DNA of 64,000 bases, taken from Kocuria dechangensis (lineage in GTDB: Bacteria > Actinomycetota > Actinomycetes > Actinomycetales > Micrococcaceae). The stretch is from the NCBI RefSeq assembly GCF_014636775.1, contig NZ_BMEQ01000022.1, positions 1 to 64,000 on the forward strand, given 5' to 3'. Made by a program: the position numbers and the translations under genes. Below the pieces are notes generated by a model that was given only the letters and a program-made list of their open reading frames with translations, did no database searches and was not told the DNA's origin. Below, piece after piece: positions 41,765 through 50,545 of this stretch. How positions within the stretch are numbered: the first letter of the stretch is position 1; each line of letters begins with the position of its first letter.

Positions 41765-43026
41765 GCCCCTCAGCGTCCGGAGCCCTATCCGGCATCCGCA
41801 TCATCGACCTCACCCAAGCCCTCTCCGGCCCGTTCTGCACCTCTCTGTTCGCCGATCACGGCGCGGATGTCATCAAGATTGAGCCGCCGCGTGGGGACAT
41901 GATCCGTCGCACGGGCCCTTTCGCGGAGGACGACGAGCACAAGGATTTTGGCAACGTGTTCCAGAACGCCAACCGGAACAAACGCTCACTGGTGCTGGAC
42001 CTGAAGGTCCCTGAGGGCCGGCAGGCCTTCCTCGACCTTGTCCGTACCGCTGATGCCGTCGTCGAGAACTTCAGCATGGGTGTCATGGATCGGCTCGGTC
42101 TGGGCTACGAGTCCCTCGCCGAGATCAACCCCCGTCTGGTCTACACCTCCATCCGCGGCTTCGGGGACCACCGTGGTGGGCGTAGCCCGTACGCGCACTG
42201 GCCGGCTTTCGATATCGTGGCCCAGGCCATGGGCGGTCTGATGAGCATCACCGGCCCCGAGGCCGACATCAGGGTGCGCGTGGGCTCGGGCATCGGCGAC
42301 AGCGTCCCGGGCCTGTTCGCGGCCTTCGGGACCATGACCGCCCTGTTCGAAGCCCAGCGCTCGGGCCGGGGGCAGTACGTCGACACCGCCATGGTCGATA
42401 GCGTCCTCGCCGTCTCGGAGGTGGCAGTCAACGTCTATGACGCGACCGGCCGATCCCCGCAGCCGATCGGCAACCAGCTCCAGGGCTTCGCCCCGTTCGA
42501 CACCGTGCGCGCCAAGGACGGCGAGGTGGCCCTGGGTGCTCCGCACCGGCCCCAATGGACCCAGCTCTGCCAGATCATGGGACGCCCCGAGCTGATCGAG
42601 GACCCCCGGTTCGACACGGACAACAAGCGCTGGACCCACCGCGGGGAGGTCTACGCGATCGTCAAGGAGTGGGCCGCCCGGTACACGGTGGCCGAACTCA
42701 AGGGCCTGCTGGGCGGCAAGGTTCCATTGGGGCCGATCCTCGATGCCAAGGCGATCTTCGCCGACCCGCACTTCGCCGCCCGCCAGATGCTTCCCACCGT
42801 GGAGAACCCACGCACCGGCGGAACCACCCAGATCACCGGTCCCGTGTCGAAGCTCAGTCGGACCCCTGCGACGATCCGGAGACGCGCCCCCCTCCTGGGG
42901 GAGCACAGCGAGCAGGTGCTGCGGGAGGCCGGCTACGGGCCCGAGAAGATCCGAGCTCTTCAGACCGCGGGTGCCACCACCATTCCCGACCCCACCGACC
43001 ACGTCCTGCAAGGAGTCACCCCGTGA
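41761..43026 (+). CDS. Family III (CaiB/BaiF) CoA-transferase
   Basis: The 421-residue protein starts at the GTG overlapping the dehydrogenase stop. It begins with the CaiB pattern GIRIIDLTQALSGPFCTSLF, ADHGADVIKIEPPRGDMIR, and later SIRGFGDHRGG. The catalytic Asp is predicted at residue 180 in VGSGIGDSVPG, aligning with Asp 169 of formyl-CoA transferase. It forms an intertwined dimer that moves CoA from a donor such as succinyl-CoA to the pathway acid. It probably activates the substrate that the dehydrogenase, and after epimerisation the racemase, act on. The final 35 residues are an extension. Confidence 0.93.
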   Translation: MSPSASGALSGIRIIDLTQALSGPFCTSLFADHGADVIKIEPPRGDMIRRTGPFAEDDEHKDFGNVFQNANRNKRSLVLDLKVPEGRQAFLDLVRTADAVVENFSMGVMDRLGLGYESLAEINPRLVYTSIRGFGDHRGGRSPYAHWPAFDIVAQAMGGLMSITGPEADIRVRVGSGIGDSVPGLFAAFGTMTALFEAQRSGRGQYVDTAMVDSVLAVSEVAVNVYDATGRSPQPIGNQLQGFAPFDTVRAKDGEVALGAPHRPQWTQLCQIMGRPELIEDPRFDTDNKRWTHRGEVYAIVKEWAARYTVAELKGLLGGKVPLGPILDAKAIFADPHFAARQMLPTVENPRTGGTTQITGPVSKLSRTPATIRRRAPLLGEHSEQVLREAGYGPEKIRALQTAGATTIPDPTDHVLQGVTP

Positions 43027-44216
43027 AGATCACCGATATCGAACTCATCCCTGTCTCCACGCCGCTCAAGAAGGCGTTCCACATGCCCGGCACCGAGATC
43101 ACTCACATCCACGGTGTCGTCCTGAAGATCTTCACCGACTCGGGCCACGTCGGCTTCGGCGACGGCGGCGACACCTCCACCTGGTACCGCGGCGAAACTC
43201 AGGACTCGATCATGGCGATCATCGAGCAGTACATCGCTCCCCGGTTCCTCATCGGCCATGACCCCCTCAATATCGAGAAGATCGTCGGCCAGATGGACAC
43301 CTTCGTCCGTGACAACAACCAGGCCAAGGCGCTGGTGGACTTCGCCCTCCACGACCTCAAGGGCAAGGTCGCGAACATGCCCGTCTACCAGCTCTTGGGC
43401 GGCAAGACCATCGACGGCTCCCCCCAGGGCTGGGTCGCCGGCGCCGGGACTCCCGAGGAGATGGCCGCGGAGGCCCGCCGGGCACTCGATGCCGGGTTCT
43501 GCCTCGTGAAGATCAAGAGCGGCGGCGACGCCGACCAGGACGTGCGCAACGTGCGCGCTATCCGGGCGGAGATCGGCGACGACGTCCGCCTGGTCCTCGA
43601 CGTCAACGGGTTCTGGCACTACGACCAGGCCCTGCACACGACCCGGCGCCTCGACGAGTTCAACATGTACTGCATCGAGCAGCCCCTTCCCCACTGGGAC
43701 ATCGAGGGCCTCGCGCGCCTGCGGCAACGGGTGGGCACGCCGATCTTCGCGGACGAATCCGCGCAGGAGCTGCACCACCTCAAGGAGATCATCGACCGCC
43801 GCGCCGCGGACGGGCTTTTCATCAAGATGCAGAAGGCCGGTGGCCTGGTGAAGGCCCAGCGCTGGCTGACCATGGCCCGTCTCGCGGACCTGCCGGTGAT
43901 GAGCGGTTGCATGATCGGCTCCGGACTGGAGGCGAGCCCCTCCGCCCATTTGATGATCGCCAATCAGTGGGCCTCCCAGTTCACCCACGAGAACATCGGC
44001 CCGCTGATCATCAACAACCAGATGGAGAACGACCAAGAGGTCATCCGGCAGGACATCGCCCTGCAGGTCCCCATCTTCAAGGACGGCAAGCTCTACCCGA
44101 ACGAGGGCCCCGGCTACGGCATCGAGCTCAACGAGGAGTTCATCGCCGCGAACATCACCCCGGGCAAGACCATCAAGACCGTCGGTGATTCCTCGAAGCG
44201 GCTGGTCCTCGTCTGA
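43023..44216 (+). CDS. Enolase-superfamily enzyme, MLE subgroup (racemase/epimerase or cycloisomerase)
   Basis: The 397-residue protein has the capping domain and barrel of the family. The second-strand KxK pair is Lys 163 and Lys 165 (LVKIKSGG). Metal ligands are Asp 193 (VLDVNG), Glu 219 (YCIEQPL) and Asp 244 (IFADES). The sixth-strand Lys 268 is in LFIKMQKAGGL. These positions nearly coincide with Lys 162/Lys 268 and Asp 191/Glu 219/Asp 244 of the Ala-Glu epimerase, placing it in the muconate-lactonizing subgroup rather than mandelate racemase proper. It abstracts an alpha proton next to a carboxylate. The substrate is unknown. Starts at a GTG overlapping the previous stop. Confidence 0.92.
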   Translation: MKITDIELIPVSTPLKKAFHMPGTEITHIHGVVLKIFTDSGHVGFGDGGDTSTWYRGETQDSIMAIIEQYIAPRFLIGHDPLNIEKIVGQMDTFVRDNNQAKALVDFALHDLKGKVANMPVYQLLGGKTIDGSPQGWVAGAGTPEEMAAEARRALDAGFCLVKIKSGGDADQDVRNVRAIRAEIGDDVRLVLDVNGFWHYDQALHTTRRLDEFNMYCIEQPLPHWDIEGLARLRQRVGTPIFADESAQELHHLKEIIDRRAADGLFIKMQKAGGLVKAQRWLTMARLADLPVMSGCMIGSGLEASPSAHLMIANQWASQFTHENIGPLIINNQMENDQEVIRQDIALQVPIFKDGKLYPNEGPGYGIELNEEFIAANITPGKTIKTVGDSSKRLVLV

Positions 44217-45382
44217 TGGAGGCGCGGCGCAGCGGCCCGCTGTCGGGCATGAGGATCGTGGAACTCGGAGGCATCGGTCCTGTTCCGTTTGCTGGCATGT
44301 ACTTCGCGGACCTGGGCGCCGAGGTCCTGCGGATCGACCGGCAGCAGGGCGGGTTCGACATGCCCATCGACCCGCGCTTCGACACCCTCCAGCGGGGCAA
44401 GCAGCGCATCACCGTCGATCTGAAGCACCCCGGCGGCGCCCAGGCGCTCCTGTGCCTGGTCGAGCAGAGCGACGTCCTGCTCGACTCCTACCGCCCCGGT
44501 GTCCTGGAGCGGCTCGGGGTGGGGCCGCAGGTGTGCCTCGAGCGCAATCCCCGCCTCGTCATCGGTCGCATGACGGGATGGGGGCAGGAAGGACCGCTCG
44601 CCCAGCGGGCCGGGCACGACCCCACCTATCTGGCCCACACGGGAGCTCTGCACGCCATCGGGCGCGCCGGGGGCCCGCCGCAGTTGCCACTCAGCCTCGT
44701 CGGAGACTTCGGTGGCGGGGCAATGTACCTCATCTCGGGGGTCCTGGCCGCGCTGTGGGAAGCCGGCCGGTCCGGGCAAGGACAGGTCGTGGACGCCGCC
44801 ATCGTGGACGGCGTGTCGCATCTGATGGCCTCGCCCTACTCCCTGTTCAACGGCGGGGCCTGGACCGATGAGCGCGGCACCAACCTTATCGATTCGGGTG
44901 CACCCTTCGTGGACGTCTACGAGACCTCTGACAGCCGCCACATGGTCGTCGCAGCCCTGGAACCACAGTTCTACGCCCAACTCCTCGATGGCTTGGGCCT
45001 CGCCGTGGCAGACCTGCCCCGGCAGTGGGACCAGGACGGGTGGCCCCAGTTGCGGGAGACGTTCACCGCGGTGTTCGGGTCCCGCACCCGCGACGAGTGG
45101 ACTGCCGTGTTCGAGGACACCGACGCCTGCGTAGCCCCGGTGCTGTCCATGGCCGAGGCGCCTCGCTCGGCCCATCTCGCGGCCCGGGGAACGTTCATCG
45201 AGCGCGACGGGCACCATGAGCCGGCCCCCGCGCCCCGTTTCAGCAGGACCACCCCGGGAGAGCCGCCCGCACCCAGCGCACCCTACGAGATCCCGGCAGC
45301 TCAGGCACTGGGGGCATGGGGAGCCGCTGACCCGGACGCCGTGCTCGCCACCGGGGCCGTCCTCGACCGGGTCCGCGTCTGA
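44216..45382 (+). CDS. Alpha-methylacyl-CoA racemase (CaiB superfamily)
   Basis: The 388-residue protein shares the CaiB fold but has the racemase signature GRMTGWGQEGPLAQRAGHD and LVGDFGGGAMYLISGVLAAL. His 134 and Asp 164 match His 126 and Asp 156 of the Mycobacterium tuberculosis enzyme MCR, with the same offset. The reaction epimerises 2-methylacyl-CoA through an enolate. It converts the R thioester to the S form that acyl-CoA dehydrogenases accept. The ATG shares one base with the preceding TGA, so translation is coupled. It suggests the operon substrate is a 2-methyl- or 2-aryl-branched acid. Confidence 0.9.
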   Translation: MEARRSGPLSGMRIVELGGIGPVPFAGMYFADLGAEVLRIDRQQGGFDMPIDPRFDTLQRGKQRITVDLKHPGGAQALLCLVEQSDVLLDSYRPGVLERLGVGPQVCLERNPRLVIGRMTGWGQEGPLAQRAGHDPTYLAHTGALHAIGRAGGPPQLPLSLVGDFGGGAMYLISGVLAALWEAGRSGQGQVVDAAIVDGVSHLMASPYSLFNGGAWTDERGTNLIDSGAPFVDVYETSDSRHMVVAALEPQFYAQLLDGLGLAVADLPRQWDQDGWPQLRETFTAVFGSRTRDEWTAVFEDTDACVAPVLSMAEAPRSAHLAARGTFIERDGHHEPAPAPRFSRTTPGEPPAPSAPYEIPAAQALGAWGAADPDAVLATGAVLDRVRV

Positions 45383-45424
45383 CACGCCCCTCTCTCATCC
45401 GATCCGTCTTTCCAGGAGTCCTAC

Positions 45425-46804
45425 ATGTCCACCACCCCGAACCGGTCGGATGCACCGGCCATCGATCCCGTCAAGGACAAGAAGCAGATCCGCCGGGTGA
45501 TCGCCTCGAGCTATCTCGGCTCCACGATCGAGTTCTACGACTTCATCCTCTATGCCACCGCGGCCTCGCTGGTCTTCGGCCCGGTGTTCTTCGCGAACCT
45601 CGACCCGATGATGGCCACTGTCGCCTCATACATGACCTTCGCCACCGGGTATCTGGCTCGGCCGATCGGCGGGGTCCTGTTCGGCCACTTCGGTGACCGC
45701 GTCGGCCGCAAGCGGATGCTGCTCATCTCCATGACCACAATGGGCGTGGTGTCCGTGCTCATCGGCTTCGTTCCGCCGATCGAGACCTGGGGCGCCGTGA
45801 TGCTCCTGGTGCTGCGCGCCCTGCAGGGCATCGCCATCGGCGGTGAGTGGGGCGGCGCCGCCCTGATGTCCCTGGAGCACGCCGAGACGAAGAGCCGGGG
45901 CCTGGCGGCCTCGTTCGCCAACGCCGGGGGGCCCATGGGTGCGTTCCTCGGGACCGCCGCCCTGGCCCTGTTCGCCCTCCTGCCCGAGGACGACTTCCTG
46001 GCATGGGGTTGGCGCATCCCGTTTTTCTTCTCCGCCGTGCTGCTCGTCATCGGCCTCTACATCCGCATGAAGATCACCGAGAGCCCCGTGTTCGAGGCGG
46101 CCGTCGCGCTGCAGGACGCAGGGCGTGCGGCGAAGAAGCCCCTGCCGGTCCTCGAGGTGCTCCGCCGCCCGCGCACCCTGCTGACGGTGGGCATCGTGGG
46201 CATGGGCGCCTTCGCGATCCAGGCGCTGTTCTCCACGTTCGTCATCACCTACGCCGTGCTCAACGGGACCGACCGCTCCACCGCCCTGTGGGCCTTCGCC
46301 TTCTCCCAGCTGTTCGCCACGGTCACTATCCCCGTGTTCGCGGCCCTGTCTGACCGCTTCGGCCGGCGTCCCGTGATGCTGGCGGGCCTGCTGCTGATGC
46401 CCCTGCTCGCCTTCCCCCTCTTCTCGATGCTCGGCAGCGGACAGACCTGGTCCGTCGTCGTGGCGTTCCTTGTGGCCCTGAGCCTGTTTCAGAGCATGAC
46501 CTTCGGGCCCATGGCGGCGTTCCTGGGCGAGAACTTCAGCACCACCTCCCGGTACACCGGAGCGTCGCTGGGCTACCAGATCGCAGCCCTGCTCGGCGGC
46601 GGATTCACCCCCGTCTTCGCCTCGACCATCTTCGCCGCCGGGGACGGTGACGTCACCGGCGTCATCTGGTACCTCATCGGGATCTGCATGCTCAGCGCCC
46701 TCGTCCTGATCTTCCTCGCCCGGGAGAGCAACGAGGCGGACATCGGCCCCGAGGATGCCCAGCAGCGCAGCGCCGCCGATCCGGCACCCGCTGGCACCCA
46801 CTGA
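45425..46804 (+). CDS. MFS transporter of the metabolite:H+ symporter (MHS) family
   Basis: The 459-residue protein has twelve helices and the MHS hallmarks: SYLGSTIEFYDFILYATAAS at helix 1, LFGHFGDRVGRKRML between helices 2 and 3, and GIAIGGEWGGAALMSLEHAE in helix 5. Family members import dicarboxylates, 2-oxoglutarate, shikimate, proline or betaine with protons. It lies within the operon, 42 bases after the racemase, and probably imports the substrate. Confidence 0.93.
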   Translation: MSTTPNRSDAPAIDPVKDKKQIRRVIASSYLGSTIEFYDFILYATAASLVFGPVFFANLDPMMATVASYMTFATGYLARPIGGVLFGHFGDRVGRKRMLLISMTTMGVVSVLIGFVPPIETWGAVMLLVLRALQGIAIGGEWGGAALMSLEHAETKSRGLAASFANAGGPMGAFLGTAALALFALLPEDDFLAWGWRIPFFFSAVLLVIGLYIRMKITESPVFEAAVALQDAGRAAKKPLPVLEVLRRPRTLLTVGIVGMGAFAIQALFSTFVITYAVLNGTDRSTALWAFAFSQLFATVTIPVFAALSDRFGRRPVMLAGLLLMPLLAFPLFSMLGSGQTWSVVVAFLVALSLFQSMTFGPMAAFLGENFSTTSRYTGASLGYQIAALLGGGFTPVFASTIFAAGDGDVTGVIWYLIGICMLSALVLIFLARESNEADIGPEDAQQRSAADPAPAGTH

Positions 46805-46834
46805 CCCCGTCCCACCGATCCGAGGGAACACACC

Positions 46835-48292
46835 ATGATCACCACAGACCTCATCTGGACCGAGAAGATCTTCAACGGGACCTGGCGCAAGGGCGGGGCC
46901 GGCACTCTGGAGGTTCAGGCTCCCGCCACGGGAGAGGTGCTCGCCTCGGTCGGCGCCGCCAGCACCGAGGACCTGGACCGCTCCGTCGATGCGGCCATCA
47001 CCGCACAGCGGAAGTGGGCCGCCCTTCCCTACGACGCCCGCGCCCGGGTCCTGCGACGCGCCGCCCAGCTGCTCGAGGAGAACCCCGACCGTCTGCTCCC
47101 CTGGCTCGTCCGCGAGTCCGGGTCGGGCCAGGGCAAGGCTGCTTTCGAGGTGGGTCTGCTGGTCTCCGAGCTGCACGAGTGCGCCGCCTTGGCCTCTACC
47201 CCCTATGGTGAGATCCTTCGCTCCGCCAAGCCCCGGCTGTCGGTCTCGCGACGGGTGCCCCTGGGCATCGTCGGCGTCATCGCCCCCTTCAACTTCCCCG
47301 CGATCCTCGCCCTGCGCTCGGTGGCGCCCGCGTTGGCTGTGGGCAATGCCGTGGTCCTCAAACCGGACCCGCGCACCCCCATCTCGGGTGGCCTGCTGCT
47401 GGCCGAGCTCCTGGCCGAGGCCGGTCTCCCCGCAGGCGTGCTGCACGTCCTGCCTGGAGGGGTCGAAATCGGACAGGCGCTGGTGCGCCACCCCCAGGTG
47501 CCGTGCATTTCCTTCACCGGTTCCACCGCGGCTGGCCGGAAGATCGCCGAGGCAGCCGGTCCTCTGCTCAAGCGAGTGCATCTGGAACTGGGAGGTAACA
47601 ACGCCCTGCTCGTCCTGCCCGACGCTGACGTCGACGCGGCCGCAACCGCTGGGGCATGGGGCAGTTTCCTGCACCAGGGACAGATCTGCATGACCGCCGG
47701 ACGGCACCTCGTGCACTCCTCCATCGCCGAGGAGTACACCCGCAGGCTCGCCGAGAAGGCCCGGTCCCTGCTGGTCGGTGACCCCACCGACCCGAGCAAC
47801 GCCCTGGGCCCCCTCATCGACGAGGCGCAGCGGGACCGCGTCCATCGCCTCGTGGAGGACACCGTTAGGGCCGGCGGCACCCTCGCGGCCGGTGGGACAT
47901 ACGACGACCTCTTCTACCGCCCCACGGTTCTCACCGACCTGAGCCCGCAGATGCCGGCCTGGCGGGAGGAAGTATTCGGCCCCGTAGCTCCCGTCATCGC
48001 TTACAAGACGCTGGACGAGGCCGTGGAGGTCATCAATTCCTCCGAGTACGGCCTCAGCGTGGGCATCCTGACCGCCGACGCGTACCGAGGGATGGAACTC
48101 GCGGACCGGATCATCACCGGCATCGTGCACGTCAACGATCAGACGGTCGACGATGAAGCCGTCATCCCCTTTGGCGGTACGAAGGCCTCAGGGGTCGGCG
48201 GTCACTTCGGTGGCGCGAAGGCGAATCTGGAGACCTTCACCGATCAGCAGTGGGTGACCGTCCAGTCCGACATCGAACGTTACCCGTTCTAG
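46835..48292 (+). CDS. NAD(P)-dependent aldehyde dehydrogenase, benzaldehyde-dehydrogenase-like
   Basis: The 485-residue protein has the ALDH fold. The N-terminal helix pattern (WAALPYDARARVLRRAAQLL) leads to VIAPFNFPAILALRSVAPAL. Catalytic Glu 251 lies in HLELGGNN and nucleophile Cys 285 in HQGQICMTAGRHLV. EEVFGPVAPVI closes the fold. The GSFLHQGQICMT segment is characteristic of benzaldehyde and vanillin dehydrogenases, which points to an aromatic or aryl aldehyde intermediate. Starts 30 bases after the transporter; the ribosome site GAGGGA is good. Confidence 0.9.
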   Translation: MITTDLIWTEKIFNGTWRKGGAGTLEVQAPATGEVLASVGAASTEDLDRSVDAAITAQRKWAALPYDARARVLRRAAQLLEENPDRLLPWLVRESGSGQGKAAFEVGLLVSELHECAALASTPYGEILRSAKPRLSVSRRVPLGIVGVIAPFNFPAILALRSVAPALAVGNAVVLKPDPRTPISGGLLLAELLAEAGLPAGVLHVLPGGVEIGQALVRHPQVPCISFTGSTAAGRKIAEAAGPLLKRVHLELGGNNALLVLPDADVDAAATAGAWGSFLHQGQICMTAGRHLVHSSIAEEYTRRLAEKARSLLVGDPTDPSNALGPLIDEAQRDRVHRLVEDTVRAGGTLAAGGTYDDLFYRPTVLTDLSPQMPAWREEVFGPVAPVIAYKTLDEAVEVINSSEYGLSVGILTADAYRGMELADRIITGIVHVNDQTVDDEAVIPFGGTKASGVGGHFGGAKANLETFTDQQWVTVQSDIERYPF

Positions 48293-48314
48293 AGAGCCCG
48301 GAGAAAGACAGACC

Positions 48315-49763
48315 ATGGAATCGACAACGCTGGAATCCGGCACCGGAACCGGGGCCTTTGCCCACGAGCTCCTGCTCGAGCTGGTGGAGATCGTCGGGAC
48401 GTACCACGTGCTCACCGACCCCGAGACGATGGAGCCGTACCGGCGTGACATGCAGCCGCTGGGAGAAGTGGGTCTGCCGCTGGCGGTGGTCCGCCCCCGC
48501 ACCACCGAGGAGGTCTCGGCCGTCGTGCTCGCCTGTGGCCGGGCCGGTGTCCCGATCATTCCCCGGGGTGCCGGCTCCGGGATGACGGGGGCGGCCAACG
48601 CCGTCGACGGCGCCATCACCCTGGTGCTGACCCGGATGAACGACATCAGTGTGGATGAGGAGGCGCAGGTCGCCACGGTGCAGGCCGGTGCGGTGACCCT
48701 GGAGGTGAAGACCGCAGCCCAGGAGCACGGCCTGTTCTACGCCCCGGACCCGACCTCCGCGGACTGGTGCACGATCGGGGGGAACCTGGCCAACGGCTCC
48801 GCGGGTCCCTGCGGCGCCAAGTACGGGGTGACGGGCGATGCCGTACGGGGCCTGACCGTGGTCCTCGCCTCTGGGGAGGTGCTCCGGACCGGGCGCAACA
48901 CGCTCAAGGGGGTCACCGGCTACGACCTCAACCGCTTGTTCGTCGGCTCCGAGGGCACCCTCGGCATCATCACCGAGGCCCAGCTCGCCCTGAGCGTGAG
49001 CCCCCCGGCTCCTTCCACCACCCTGGCCACCTTCGACGACGTCCACCGCGCCGTCGACGCCGTGACGCGCTTCCTGGCGACCGGCCACACGCTGAGCCTG
49101 CTCGAGATCATGGACGAACGCTGCGTCTCCTCCGTGGAACGGTATCTGGAAGCCCCCCTCAACGAGGACGGACCGTCCCCGAAAGCCGTCCTGTTCGGCC
49201 AGTCCGACACTGAGAATTCGGCGGCGCTGGACGCCTTCGGCACCGCGTGCGAGGAGGCCGGAGCCACCCTGGTCTACGCCGCGGAGGACCTGGCCGAGGG
49301 ACAGATGCTCATGAACTACTGGTCGTCATTGGAGTCCGCCCTCGAGCAGGAGGGCACCTGGATCCTGCACGAGACCACGGTGCCGCGCACGAAGGTCGCC
49401 GAGCTCATCGAGCGGATCGGGCAGGCATCACGGAACCGAGGCATCTACGTGGGCGTCCACGGACATGCGGCGGACGGGACGGTCCATCCCATGATCGTGA
49501 TGGACTCCGATGCGGAGGGACAGCTCGACGCTGCGGCCGCCGTCTACCAGGACATCCTCGACATCGCCCTCGACCTCGGCGGCCCTGTCACCGGTGAGCA
49601 CGGTGTGGGTCGGATGAAGTGCGACCGCTTCGCGCAATCGGTGGGCGAGACCGGGATGGCGGTCCACCGGGCCATTAAATTCGCGCTGGATCCCGCCGGA
49701 CTGCTCAATCCGGGGTGCATGGGTCTGGCCCAGGACACCTCGACGGACAGGAGGACAGCATGA
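48315..49763 (+). CDS. FAD-linked oxidase, GlcD/D-2-hydroxyacid dehydrogenase type
   Basis: The 482-residue protein has a FAD_binding_4 domain (PRGAGSGMTGAANAV; GGNLANGSAGPCGAKYGV; GSEGTLGIITEAQL) and an FAD-oxidase C domain. The latter contains GVHGHAADGTVHPMIVMD, TGEHGVGRMKCDRF and LDPAGLLNPG. Members oxidise D-lactate, glycolate, D-2-hydroxyglutarate or similar 2-hydroxy acids to keto acids, often with ETF as acceptor. The next two genes encode both ETF subunits, and the EtfB start overlaps this stop (ATGA). So this enzyme is a likely ETF client alongside the acyl-CoA dehydrogenase. Confidence 0.92.
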   Translation: MESTTLESGTGTGAFAHELLLELVEIVGTYHVLTDPETMEPYRRDMQPLGEVGLPLAVVRPRTTEEVSAVVLACGRAGVPIIPRGAGSGMTGAANAVDGAITLVLTRMNDISVDEEAQVATVQAGAVTLEVKTAAQEHGLFYAPDPTSADWCTIGGNLANGSAGPCGAKYGVTGDAVRGLTVVLASGEVLRTGRNTLKGVTGYDLNRLFVGSEGTLGIITEAQLALSVSPPAPSTTLATFDDVHRAVDAVTRFLATGHTLSLLEIMDERCVSSVERYLEAPLNEDGPSPKAVLFGQSDTENSAALDAFGTACEEAGATLVYAAEDLAEGQMLMNYWSSLESALEQEGTWILHETTVPRTKVAELIERIGQASRNRGIYVGVHGHAADGTVHPMIVMDSDAEGQLDAAAAVYQDILDIALDLGGPVTGEHGVGRMKCDRFAQSVGETGMAVHRAIKFALDPAGLLNPGCMGLAQDTSTDRRTA

Positions 49764-50533
49764 AGATTGCCGTGCTGATCAAACAGGTACCGGACACCAA
49801 CCGACCCCGTGCTCTGGACCCGGAGACCGGTCTCGTAGACCGGGCGGCCACCGAGGCCGTGCTCGACGAGATCGACGAGCGCGCCCTCGCTGCCGCGTTG
49901 CGGCTGCGGGACACGGCCGATACCGATACTGAGATCGTGGTGCTCACCATGGGTCCGCCCAGCGCCGGTGAGGCTCTCCGGCGCTGCCTCGCCGTCGGCG
50001 CGGACTCCGCGGTGCATGTGCTGGATGACACCCTCGCAGGCTCCGACGCGGTGCGCACCTCAGCGGTGCTGGCAACGGCGTTGCGCACCGTTGAACCGGA
50101 CCTGGTCATTGCAGGATGCGAATCCACCGACGGTAAGACAGGAGCCGTGCCCGCCATGCTCGCGCAGCGCCTGGACTACGCCCAAGCCACCTACCTGTGT
50201 TCGCTGTCCGTCTCGGAATCCGGAGTCACCGGTGAACGGACCGACGAAACAGGCGTGGTCGAGCTCTCCGCGGACTTCCCCTGCATCGTGTCGGTGACCG
50301 AACAAGCCGCTGAGCCGAAGACCCCGAACCTCAAGGGCATCATGGCCGCGAAGAAGAAGACCCTGCGGATCCTCTCCACCGCCGATCTGCCGGTCTCTAC
50401 GAGCGAGGTCTCAAGGATCCGCATGCTCGAGACCGTGCCGCGTCCCCCACGCTCGAGCGGTGTGCTCGTCGAGGACAACGGCACCGCAGCGCAACAGATC
50501 GTTGATCTGCTGCGTCAGAACCAGGCGATCTGA
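49760..50533 (+). CDS. etfB: Electron transfer flavoprotein beta subunit
   Basis: The 257-residue protein starts MKIAVLIKQVPDTNRPRALD, with a perfect AGGAGG five bases before the ATG. The AMP-binding region includes AGCESTDGKTGAVPAML, and PNLKGIMAAKKKTLRI matches the ETF signature. It pairs with EtfA to carry electrons from flavin dehydrogenases to ETF-quinone oxidoreductase. It is slightly shorter than some relatives but complete. Confidence 0.95.
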   Translation: MKIAVLIKQVPDTNRPRALDPETGLVDRAATEAVLDEIDERALAAALRLRDTADTDTEIVVLTMGPPSAGEALRRCLAVGADSAVHVLDDTLAGSDAVRTSAVLATALRTVEPDLVIAGCESTDGKTGAVPAMLAQRLDYAQATYLCSLSVSESGVTGERTDETGVVELSADFPCIVSVTEQAAEPKTPNLKGIMAAKKKTLRILSTADLPVSTSEVSRIRMLETVPRPPRSSGVLVEDNGTAAQQIVDLLRQNQAI

Positions 50534-50545
50534 AGGATGACTGCG

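Noticed and set aside
45626-48130. An 834-codon open frame antisense to the MHS transporter and ALDH
   Set aside because: It crosses two well-defined genes and has no recognisable domain or start signal.
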